A stretch of 35,585 nt of DNA, from positions 1 to 35,585 of the forward strand of contig VAWS01000056.1 of assembly GCA_005884515.1 (NCBI GenBank). The letters run 5' to 3'. The notes beneath the pieces are model-generated. The model did not search any database, had not been told where the DNA came from, and saw nothing but the letters and a program-made list of their open reading frames with translations. The stretch is from Actinomycetota bacterium. Its GTDB lineage: Bacteria > Actinomycetota > AC-67. Positions within the stretch are counted from its first letter, which is position 1, and each line of letters begins with the position of its first letter. The translations under genes were made by a program, and so were the position numbers. Positions 1 to 7,059 of this stretch are shown one piece after another.

Positions 1-28
1 CGCGCTAACCAAGCTGCGCTACTTCCCG
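1..28 (-). tRNA. Partial tRNA (5' part only), probably tRNA-Pro
   Basis: The reverse complement of 1-28 reads CGGGAAGTAGCGCAGCTTGGTTAGCGCG, a tRNA acceptor 5' strand plus D-arm resembling bacterial tRNA-Pro. The anticodon lies outside the window. Confidence 0.75.
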
Positions 29-85
29 TGGCGGCCATTATATGAGCGGCCCAGGGCCCCGCTACCAGGTATCCCGGAAACGCAA

Positions 86-110
86 CGGGGGCCGACGAAG
101 TCGGCCCCCG
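86..110 (-). terminator. Hairpin, candidate terminator of the G1 peptidase gene
   Basis: Perfect 11-bp inverted repeat CGGGGGCCGAC-gaa-GTCGGCCCCCG just downstream of the minus-strand gene ending at 128. No long U-tract. Confidence 0.6.
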
Positions 111-127
111 CGCACGTTCCCTTGCGA

Positions 128-895
128 TCAGCTGTGACGCCAGGTGTCCGAGAAGCTCGTCCCGTCCGGCGACAGCCCCGAGGGCTGCGCGCGCACGGTC
201 GTCCCGGTCGTGTCCGTCATCGTGATCGAGTCGTTCGCGTAGCTAGAGATGGGCTTCTGCGTTCCACTCGTCGCGTAGGACCCCGTGAACGTGATGGTCC
301 CGAAGTTCGCAAGTGGGAGCACGCGGCAGATGACGATGATGCACTGCGACGGCGCCTCGGCAACCCATTCCGCCGATGAGTTCGCTGCTGTCGACACCTG
401 TGTCGTCGAGAAGCGCTGGCCGGTCGTGTTGTTCACGAGCGTCAGCGTGTACGCGGTCGCGAGCCGAGAGACCTCGGCGCTGATGCTGTCGCCCGGGTGA
501 ACGGCGAATCCTGAGATCTGGTGCGACGGGTTCGGATACATCTCCCACCACGCGTAGTACGACGGTCTGTTCCTTCCAGCGCAGTCGGAGTCGGTTCCCA
601 GCTGCTCGACGGAGGTCGACTTGTACCCATCGAGGCCGACCCAGAAGCTCGCGTACTGCGCGCTCGTCGTGTTCGAGCAGTTCGCCGCGGGCTGGATCCA
701 GCTCCCCTTCACGTCGCTGAAGGTCGCGTTGTATGCCGCATAACCCGACCAGTTGCTGCTCTGCGCGGTGCCGTTCCCCCGACGGATGATGTGGGGGAGC
801 GCCGGATGGACGATCGCAGGAGTGGCCGTTGAAGCGGCTCCCGGGATGAACAAAGCGATCGACATCAGCGCCACACCAAAGCCGGCTCGTCTCAT
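128..895 (-). CDS. Secreted G1-family (eqolisin) glutamic peptidase
   Basis: Signal peptide; SSNWSGYAA, GSWIQPA, FWVGLDGY..SVEQLGTDSDC, YAWWEMYPNP and SAEWVAEAPS motifs match G1 peptidases. The catalytic Gln and Glu positions appear conserved. GGAGGA Shine-Dalgarno. Confidence 0.85.
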   Translation of the reverse strand: MRRAGFGVALMSIALFIPGAASTATPAIVHPALPHIIRRGNGTAQSSNWSGYAAYNATFSDVKGSWIQPAANCSNTTSAQYASFWVGLDGYKSTSVEQLGTDSDCAGRNRPSYYAWWEMYPNPSHQISGFAVHPGDSISAEVSRLATAYTLTLVNNTTGQRFSTTQVSTAANSSAEWVAEAPSQCIIVICRVLPLANFGTITFTGSYATSGTQKPISSYANDSITMTDTTGTTVRAQPSGLSPDGTSFSDTWRHS

Positions 896-1024
896 GAGTC
901 CTCCCCTTGCGCTCCGGGCTCGGCTGGAAGAGCCCGCCGTGTACCCACTTCCCCGTTCGGGAATTCCTAACGCGAGTTCCCCACGAGGTTTCTTCGCGTC
1001 CGGAAGCAGTCCTGCCTGGCCGTC

Positions 1025-1408
1025 TTAAGTTTCTGTAACGGCTTCGGCCTCGACCTCGACCTTCCAGCGCGGATCCAACAGCGCGCGCACCACGACCATG
1101 GTCGACGCCGGCCGGATCTCGCCGAACGCCTCTCCGTGGACCCTCTGGATCGCTTCGGCGTCGGCGGGGTCAACGAGGAACGTGCGGGTCCGAACGACGT
1201 CGTTCAATGACGCGCCGGCCTCGCCCAGTGCCGTGGCGATGATCTCGATGCAACGCCGCATCTGCGTCGCCGGGTCGGGATCCACGTTTCCATCCGGCCA
1301 GATCGGCGCCGTTCCCGACACGAGCACCCGCTCGCCGACGCGTACCGCGCGCGAGAAGCCGATGACGTCCTCGTACGGCGAGCCGCTCGACACACGACGC
1401 CGTTCCAT
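1025..1408 (-). CDS. RidA/YjgF/YER057c family protein
   Basis: VLVSGTAPIWPDG, FLVDPADAEAIQRVHGEAFGEIRPASTMVVVRALLDPRWKVEVEAEAV. ATG at 1408 preferred because the 1438 extension overlaps the divergent gene start. Confidence 0.85.
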   Translation of the reverse strand: MERRRVSSGSPYEDVIGFSRAVRVGERVLVSGTAPIWPDGNVDPDPATQMRRCIEIIATALGEAGASLNDVVRTRTFLVDPADAEAIQRVHGEAFGEIRPASTMVVVRALLDPRWKVEVEAEAVTET

Positions 1409-1414
1409 CGACGC

Positions 1415-1424
1415 ATCGTACCCT
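1415..1424. promoter_or_regulatory. Overlapping divergent -10 elements for ridA-like (-) and S51-like (+) genes
   Basis: + strand TACCCT (1419-1424) is 7 nt before ATG 1432. - strand TACGAT (1420-1415) is 6 nt before ATG 1408. Confidence 0.5.
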
Positions 1425-1431
1425 TGCGGTG

Positions 1432-2073
1432 ATGTCACTCGATCTGCTCCGGGCTGCCTCCGACCATCTGCCGGCAGGTGCCGGGCCCTTGGGCTTGCTC
1501 TCGAGCGAGGAGTTCCTTCCGCCCGTCGACGAGTTCGACCGCAGGCTGCTCGAACTGTCGGGACCGCGCGTCGGCGTCATCTACTGTGCCGACCACCGCG
1601 CGCAACCGCATTCCGAGCGCTACGCCGAGAAGCACTTCACGGCGCTCGGCGCGCGCGCGATAACGCTCGACATGCACGGTGACGAACTTCCCGACTACGA
1701 CATCGCGTACATCGCCGGCGGATCGCCGAAGGATCTGCTCGAGCACCTTCACGAGAGCGCGCGCTGGATGGAGGTGTTGCAACGCTGGCGCGCAGGCGCC
1801 GCACTCGCGGGATCGAGTGCCGGTGCGATGGTGTTGTGCGCGCGTCTCCTCACGCCGGAGCCCGGCGCGCGCGTTCCGACGACGTGGACCGAAGGCGTCG
1901 GTCCCATCGCCGAGTTCGCAGTCGCGGTGCATGCGTCCAGCCGCTCGAAAGAATGGCTCGCGCAGATCGCGCGCACGTCGCCCGTTCCGGTGATCGCGCT
2001 GGCAGACAAAACCGGCGTGATCCTTCGGAACGGACGTGCGCCGGAGGTTTACGGAAACGCATGGACACTGTGA
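1432..2073 (+). CDS. Type 1 glutamine amidotransferase-like / peptidase S51-like protein
   Basis: YIAGGSPKDLL and GSSAGAMVL nucleophile elbow typical of the S51/cyanophycinase fold. Confidence 0.8.
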   Translation: MSLDLLRAASDHLPAGAGPLGLLSSEEFLPPVDEFDRRLLELSGPRVGVIYCADHRAQPHSERYAEKHFTALGARAITLDMHGDELPDYDIAYIAGGSPKDLLEHLHESARWMEVLQRWRAGAALAGSSAGAMVLCARLLTPEPGARVPTTWTEGVGPIAEFAVAVHASSRSKEWLAQIARTSPVPVIALADKTGVILRNGRAPEVYGNAWTL

Positions 2074-2083
2074 ACGCGTTCAC
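2070..2083. promoter_or_regulatory. 14-bp perfect palindrome GTGAACGCGTTCAC, candidate operator
   Basis: Self-complementary sequence overlapping the S51 stop codon, followed by further GTTCAC (2084) and GTGAAC (2127) half-sites. Confidence 0.4.
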
Positions 2084-2223
2084 GTTCACGTGGCGATCTG
2101 AGACAATCTGGACACCTTTGTGTTACGTGAACACGAACAGCGCGCAACTTTTCACGCTCTTCTCGAACGCGCGAATGCTTGCAAAATTCAGCCTGTTCTA
2201 GGCTTTCCAGCGATGTTACGATT

Positions 2224-2259
2224 CGGTCCCCTGAAGGGAGTCGGACCGCCGCTGGTCCG
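2224..2259 (+). promoter_or_regulatory. Candidate alternative-pairing leader structure
   Basis: CGGTCC (2224-2229), overlapping GGACCG/CGGACC (2242-2248) and GGTCCG (2254-2259). The middle segment can pair with either flank. Confidence 0.3.
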
Positions 2260-2307
2260 TCGATCGGGGCCCGAGGAACCGCGACACAACAGAACGTGGG
2301 GAACCGG

Positions 2308-2505
2308 ATGAACACTGATCGACTCGACTGCACCTGGTGCGGTAGCGCTGCATCGATCGAGCACGGCATCTGCCAGGTCTGCCTCATGGAATACCCGGTC
2401 GATACGAAAGTGATCCGACTTCCCCTGGGCCGGGAGCTTCGCATCCGCGAAAGGCTGAGCCTCGCAGAACAAGCAGAACAAGAGGTCGTGGCCGAGAAGC
2501 ACTGA
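2308..2505 (+). CDS. Small zinc-ribbon protein (65 aa)
   Basis: MNTDRLDCTWCGSAASIEHGICQVCLMEYP...; two CxxC pairs. Internal ATG of the 2179..2505 ORF. Confidence 0.65.
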   Translation: MNTDRLDCTWCGSAASIEHGICQVCLMEYPVDTKVIRLPLGRELRIRERLSLAEQAEQEVVAEKH

Positions 2506-2520
2506 CCCCGCCCTCTTGAT

Positions 2521-3540
2521 TTGAAGATCGCGCAGATCGCGCCGCCGTGGATTGCCGTCCCGCCCGCGGGATACGGCGGCATCGAATGGGTCGTTGCGTT
2601 GCTCGCGGACGAGCTTGTCGCGCGCGGCCACGACGTCACGCTGTTCGCCAGCGGTGGGAGTGTGACCAAAGCGAAGCTCGACAGCGTGTTCGATCCCGCT
2701 CCCGGTCCGACGAAGATCGGCAACACGTACCTTGAAGTGCTGCATGCGTTCCACGCGTACGAGCGTGCCGGCGAGTTCGACGTTATCCACGATCACTCGG
2801 GGATGGTCGGTCTTGCGATCGCAGCCAGCGTCGGACACAACGTCGTGCACACCGTGCACGGGCCGCTCATCGAAGAGGCGTTGCGCTGGTACCGCATGGT
2901 CAGCGGACGCGTGGATTTCGTCGCGATCAGCGATTCACAGATGAAGCCCGGCCCGGATCTCTCGTGGGCGGGGCGTGTGTACAACGGCATCCCCGTCGAG
3001 CGCTACCCGTTCCGTACGGACAAGGAAGACTTCCTGCTGTTCGTCGGTCGCGTTAACCGCGAGAAAGGCCCGGAAGTCGCGGTCGAGGTCGCGCGCCGAA
3101 CGGGCGCGCGCCTAGTGATGGTGGTCGCGATCAAAGAGAAGTTCGAGCAGGCCTATTGGGACGAGAACGTGAAGCCGATCCTCACCGGCAAGGAGGAGAT
3201 CCTCGGCGAGATCACGGTCGATGAGAAGGCGGACCTGATGGCGCGCGCGCGCGCCGTGCTGTTCCCGATCCAGTGGGAGGAGCCGTTCGGCTTGGTGATG
3301 GCCGAAGCGAACGCATGCGGCACGCCGGTGCTCTCGTTCCCCCGCGGTGCGGCGCCCGAAGTGATCGCCGACGGAGAGACCGGCTTCTTGTGCGCGGACG
3401 TGGAGGCGTTGAGCGCAGCGGTCGCGCGCGTCGAGGAGATCGATCCCAACGCGTGTCGTGCGCGCGTCGAGAAGATGTTCAGCGCGCAAGCGATGACGTC
3501 GGGCTACGAAGAGATCTACGAGCGCGTGCTCGCGCGCTAG
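2521..3540 (+). CDS. Glycosyltransferase family 4
   Basis: PPAGYGGIEWVVALLADELVARGHDVTLFASG N-terminus; FVGRVNREKGPEVAVEVARR; EPFGLVMAEANACGTPVLSFPRGAAPEVI. TTG start. Confidence 0.9.
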   Translation: MKIAQIAPPWIAVPPAGYGGIEWVVALLADELVARGHDVTLFASGGSVTKAKLDSVFDPAPGPTKIGNTYLEVLHAFHAYERAGEFDVIHDHSGMVGLAIAASVGHNVVHTVHGPLIEEALRWYRMVSGRVDFVAISDSQMKPGPDLSWAGRVYNGIPVERYPFRTDKEDFLLFVGRVNREKGPEVAVEVARRTGARLVMVVAIKEKFEQAYWDENVKPILTGKEEILGEITVDEKADLMARARAVLFPIQWEEPFGLVMAEANACGTPVLSFPRGAAPEVIADGETGFLCADVEALSAAVARVEEIDPNACRARVEKMFSAQAMTSGYEEIYERVLAR

Positions 3541-4640
3541 CGACGGCCGCGGGCCGCGAGCAGCGGCACCAGCATCTCGTCGGCCGTCATGCTCCCGTGT
3601 CCGGTGCGGAGCCGAACCTCTTGCGGCAGATCGGGGTCGATGAATGCGATCGGCTCGCGCGCGGCGAGCACCACGTCGCCGACGCGCGCGACGACGTCTG
3701 GCTTTGGGCTCGGTCCGAGCCATCCTTCGTCGAGGAAGCGCTCGCGCGTGAACACCCACGCGCGCGCGCCGAGCAGCTCCTCCGCGGCCGCAGCCACCGC
3801 GTCCGGCGCGTCGGTGTGTACGAAACGAAGCCTCCCGTCCCCGCTGTAGCAGTCGACGTCGTCGTTGAGGACGGCGAGCGATTGCCACGTGTCACGCGTC
3901 AGCGGCACTTGGCCGTGGTCCGCCGTCATCAGGACCGCGGCGTCGGACGGCAGCACGTCCAAGACGTCACCCACAAGTCGGTCGACGAATGCGAGCTCGG
4001 CCGAGAAGAAGCCGTCGTCCATCCCTCGGAGGTGCGCGATGAGGTCGATGCCGGCGTAGTAGGCGTAGACCATCTCTTCGCCGTTCCCGATCAGCCTGCG
4101 CGCGCGCTCGACGAGCATGGAAGGCACGGCCCAGCCGTCGAAGCGCGCGCGTCCGAGGTGCGCGCGCGTGAAGCCGCCGCCGCGGAACTCCGACTTCGTG
4201 ATCACCGGCATGGAGCGCCCGCCGAACGCTGGATGGGGTTGCAGCGTTTCGGGATCAGGGGCCGGGTCGCCGTTCTCCATCTCCCAGCGCAACACGTTCA
4301 GCACGCCGGAGTCGATGCGCATCCGGAAGCCGACGATCCCGTGCTCCGCCGGACTGAGCGATGTCGTAAGCGACGTCAGCACCGAGGGCGTCGTCGACGG
4401 AACGACCGTTGTTATCGAGCCGCCTTCCATCGACGAGAGGACGGGAAGGAGCGCGCGGTTCCGTTCGATGATCCGCCAGCCGAGGCCGTCGATGAGCAGC
4501 AGGACCACTGCGCGCGCGTCTCGCGCCGCCTGCGGGAGCCAGCTTCGGTCGGTCTCGCCGAGGACCGCCGGCACGATCCGGCTGACGCACGCCCCTTCGT
4601 ACGCCGGCCGGACCGGCTCGGCAGACATCACTGAGCTCAA
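3537..4640 (-). CDS. Alkaline-phosphatase superfamily nucleotide pyrophosphatase/phosphodiesterase
   Basis: VVLLLIDGLGWRII, VPSTTPSVLTSLTTSLSPAEHGIVGFRM, MTADHGQVPL. Start TTG 4640 or ATG 4628. Confidence 0.85.
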   Translation of the reverse strand: MSSVMSAEPVRPAYEGACVSRIVPAVLGETDRSWLPQAARDARAVVLLLIDGLGWRIIERNRALLPVLSSMEGGSITTVVPSTTPSVLTSLTTSLSPAEHGIVGFRMRIDSGVLNVLRWEMENGDPAPDPETLQPHPAFGGRSMPVITKSEFRGGGFTRAHLGRARFDGWAVPSMLVERARRLIGNGEEMVYAYYAGIDLIAHLRGMDDGFFSAELAFVDRLVGDVLDVLPSDAAVLMTADHGQVPLTRDTWQSLAVLNDDVDCYSGDGRLRFVHTDAPDAVAAAAEELLGARAWVFTRERFLDEGWLGPSPKPDVVARVGDVVLAAREPIAFIDPDLPQEVRLRTGHGSMTADEMLVPLLAARGRR

Positions 4641-4648
4641 GGATTCGG

Positions 4649-4732
4649 CTACTTGCCCTTACCCTTCTTCGCGCCCTTGTCTTTCTTGGGCTTCTTGGCT
4701 TCCTTCTTGGGTTTGTCGCGACCCTTCGCCAT
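4649..4732 (-). CDS. 27-aa Lys-rich microprotein MAKGRDKPKKEAKKPKKDKGAKKGKGK
   Basis: Manual translation of the minus strand; strong Shine-Dalgarno (GAGGAGGCCAAATG); 8 nt upstream of the phosphodiesterase TTG start. Below the ORF-track size cut-off. Confidence 0.7.
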   Translation of the reverse strand: MAKGRDKPKKEAKKPKKDKGAKKGKGK

Positions 4733-4803
4733 TTGGCCTCCTCTATCGCGGTCGCCTCGATGCTATCGGCAAAGACGCCTCCGAGGGCACCGCCGCACAT
4801 GGG

Positions 4804-4829
4804 AGAGGGACCTCCGAAGAGGTCCCTCT
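4804..4829 (-). terminator. Hairpin, candidate terminator
   Basis: AGAGGGACCTC-cgaa-GAGGTCCCTCT, a perfect 11-bp stem with a UUCG tetraloop on the minus strand, just after the 4846..5292 CDS. Confidence 0.65.
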
Positions 4830-4845
4830 GGGGAGTCGGTGTTGC

Positions 4846-5292
4846 TTAGTGGGCGTGTGCCTGCCCGGTCGCGCTTTCCGTCGAAGCCTTATCAAGACCC
4901 GTGGAAGCGTGCGAGTTCGCGTGTGTTTTTGCGTTTGCGAGGCCCGTCGAAGTCGGCGCGTTCGCGGACGCGTTGGCGCCGTTCTGCGGTGCGTTCGGCT
5001 TCGTGCAGCCAACGGTCGGGTTCCAGCCCTGGCCACCGTTATCCGATGCGGTCTTCGCGTTGGCCGCGACGCACTGGCCGAAAGCGGCGTTCGCGTTCGG
5101 GCTCGGCGACGACGCAGGGTGCACGTCGGTGCTCTGCCCGTTCGATGAACCGGTCGTGACGTTCGCCGTCGCCGTCGAAGCGTGACTGTTCGCGTGGGTC
5201 GGCATGGAAACGGTTCCGGCCATCGCGACGCCGGCGGTCGAGAGCGCGGCGACGACCAGTCCGACGCGCACGATCATGCGGGTGGTGCTCAT
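4846..5292 (-). CDS. Secreted low-complexity Ala/Ser/Thr/Asn-rich protein
   Basis: Signal peptide MSTTRMIVRVGLVVAALSTAGVAMA; two THANSHAST copies; GGAGGG SD upstream of ATG 5292. Confidence 0.7.
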   Translation of the reverse strand: MSTTRMIVRVGLVVAALSTAGVAMAGTVSMPTHANSHASTATANVTTGSSNGQSTDVHPASSPSPNANAAFGQCVAANAKTASDNGGQGWNPTVGCTKPNAPQNGANASANAPTSTGLANAKTHANSHASTGLDKASTESATGQAHAH

Positions 5293-5380
5293 AAGCGCAT
5301 CCCTCCTTTGGGCTTCCAAGCGCCGTTCGTGTTCGGAGGGATACGCGTGGAACTTTTGCACAAGACCGGGACCAGGAGCT

Positions 5381-5734
5381 TTACCGAGGCTTTAAGTCGA
5401 CCGCGACGGGGAGAGCCGTCAACGCCCACTCTTCGAGCCCATCCTCCCGATGCGCGTACTTCGTTGGGATCAGCACCCGCGCTATCGCCGCCTCGTCCGG
5501 TTCCGTGACGATGCGTCCCACGCCGCGATAGGCGTGCTCGCCGATCTTCACGACGACGGAGGGGTCGGCGACGATGTTCTGCACGAAGTGCGCGCGCTCG
5601 CCGCCTCCCGCGAGGATGTACAGCGCGCTGTCGTGGGCGGCGAACCAGATCTCGATCGTGTGCGGTTTTCCCGTTCGTCGTCCGACGGTCGTGACGTAAC
5701 AGAACTCTTCGCGGTCCAGCTCTTGATCGTTCAT
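5381..5734 (-). CDS. Deazaflavin-dependent nitroreductase / PNPOx-like family protein
   Basis: FCYVTTVGRRTGKPHTIEIWFAAHDSALYILAGGGERAHFVQNIVADPSVVVKIG is a typical split beta-barrel F420/PNPOx-like signature. Coupled (ATGA) to the upstream gene. Confidence 0.8.
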   Translation of the reverse strand: MNDQELDREEFCYVTTVGRRTGKPHTIEIWFAAHDSALYILAGGGERAHFVQNIVADPSVVVKIGEHAYRGVGRIVTEPDEAAIARVLIPTKYAHREDGLEEWALTALPVAVDLKPR

Positions 5735-6591
5735 CACCGCTCGCGCGCAACCAGCTCCAGCACGCACACCTCCGGGCGGCACGCCAACCGGAACGGCGCG
5801 TACATCGACGTGCCGAGACCGGCGCTCACGTGCAGCCACGAATCGCCCAGCCGGTGTACGCCGCGCGCCATCGAGCGCGGCAGGTCGCTGTTGGTCACGA
5901 GCGCGCCGAAACCGGGGAGGCACACCTGCCCCCCGTGCGTGTGGCCGCACACGATCAAGTCGTACCCGCGGTCGGCAAGCGCCTCCGCCACGTCGGGGGA
6001 GTGCGCGACGGCGAGCCGGAAGCCGTCGCCGCTGCGCGCACGCGCGACGGACAGATCGGCGCGCCGGAGGTGCTCGTCGTCCAGGCCGACGACGTCGATC
6101 CCGTCCACGCTCATCGCCCTGTTGTTGATCAGACGCCATCCGCGCGCGTTCAAGCCCTCGACGAGCTCCCGCCACGGATTCGGCGTGCCGTAGATCAACC
6201 GCCGCTTCTTCAGGAAGTACCGCAGCGGGTTCTTCGGCTTCGGCCCGTAGTAATCGTTCGAACCAAGGACGTACAGCGCGCCGAAGCGCGCGCCGATCGC
6301 CGTGACGGCATCCACGGCCGCCGCGTTCGAGCGCGCGTCGCCGATGAAGTCGCCGGTGCCGATCAGCAGGTCCGGCTGCATGCGCGCCAGGCTCTTCAAG
6401 AACGCCCGCTTGCGGCGTTGCGGCGCGCGCAGGTGCAGGTCGGACAGATGCAGGATCGTCATGGGCGAGCTGCCTTCGGGCAGACACGGGATCCGGTGCC
6501 TGCGTAGCGCGAACCAGTTGCGCTCGATGAGCGAGGCGTACAGGACGACGAGCGCCCCGGCGCACGCGACGATGATGAGGGCGAGCCACAT
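5734..6591 (-). CDS. Calcineurin-like metallophosphoesterase, membrane-anchored
   Basis: ILHLSDLHLR, GTGDFIGD, GSNDYYGP, VAHSPDVAE, VCGHTHGGQVCLPG; N-terminal TM. Confidence 0.92.
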   Translation of the reverse strand: MWLALIIVACAGALVVLYASLIERNWFALRRHRIPCLPEGSSPMTILHLSDLHLRAPQRRKRAFLKSLARMQPDLLIGTGDFIGDARSNAAAVDAVTAIGARFGALYVLGSNDYYGPKPKNPLRYFLKKRRLIYGTPNPWRELVEGLNARGWRLINNRAMSVDGIDVVGLDDEHLRRADLSVARARSGDGFRLAVAHSPDVAEALADRGYDLIVCGHTHGGQVCLPGFGALVTNSDLPRSMARGVHRLGDSWLHVSAGLGTSMYAPFRLACRPEVCVLELVARER

Positions 6592-6599
6592 GGATGCCC

Positions 6600-6606
6600 T
6601 ATCCTA
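6600..6606. promoter_or_regulatory. Overlapping divergent -10 elements
   Basis: + strand TATCCT (6600-6605) is 6 nt before GTG 6612. - strand TAGGAT (6606-6601) is 9 nt before ATG 6591. Confidence 0.45.
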
Positions 6607-6611
6607 TTCGC

Positions 6612-7055
6612 GTGCTGCGGGATCGGATCTCCGACGAGATGCGCGCCGCGATGAAGGCGCGCGAGCAAACGCGCGTGTCGACGCTGCGGATGCTGATGGC
6701 CGCGATGAAGAACACGCAGGTCGAGAAAGGACACGAGCTCTCGGACGACGAGGTGCTCGAGGTCGTCGCGCGCGAAGCGAAGCGCCGCCGCGAGTCGATG
6801 GAAGCCTTCGAGAAGGGCGGCCGGGCCGAGCTCGTCGAGAAGGAAGGGGCCGAGCTCGCCGTGCTCGAGGCGTACCTGCCCGAGCAGCTGGGCGAAGATG
6901 AGCTCGGCGCGCTCGTCGACGAAGCGATCGCCGAGACCGGAGCGAGCTCCCCGAAAGAGATGGGAGCGGTCATGAAGGTCGTGATGGGAAAGGTCAAGGG
7001 CCGCGCGGACGGCGCGGCGGTTTCCGCGATGGTGCGCGCGCGCCTCGGCGCGTAG
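6612..7055 (+). CDS. GatB/YqeY domain-containing protein
   Basis: LRDRISDEMRAAMKAREQTRVSTLRMLMAAMKN... and GAVMKVVMGKVKGRADGAAVSAMVRARL. Alternative ATG at 6594. Confidence 0.9.
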   Translation: MLRDRISDEMRAAMKAREQTRVSTLRMLMAAMKNTQVEKGHELSDDEVLEVVAREAKRRRESMEAFEKGGRAELVEKEGAELAVLEAYLPEQLGEDELGALVDEAIAETGASSPKEMGAVMKVVMGKVKGRADGAAVSAMVRARLGA

Positions 7056-7059
7056 ATGG

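Noticed and set aside
915-936. 7-bp inverted repeat CGGGCTC...GAGCCCG upstream of the G1 peptidase
   Set aside because: Short stem in GC-rich DNA with no supporting context. Not distinguishable from chance.
3240-3262. GCGCGCGC tracts as possible repeats or Z-DNA elements
   Set aside because: CGCGCG runs are scattered through many coding regions here (Ala/Arg codons). They look like a genome-wide compositional trait rather than a discrete element.
3273-4634. 453-aa + strand ORF opposite the phosphodiesterase, and similar antisense ORFs (for example 14242..15807, 24808..26475)
   Set aside because: Low-information Arg/His-rich translations in frames antisense to confident genes.
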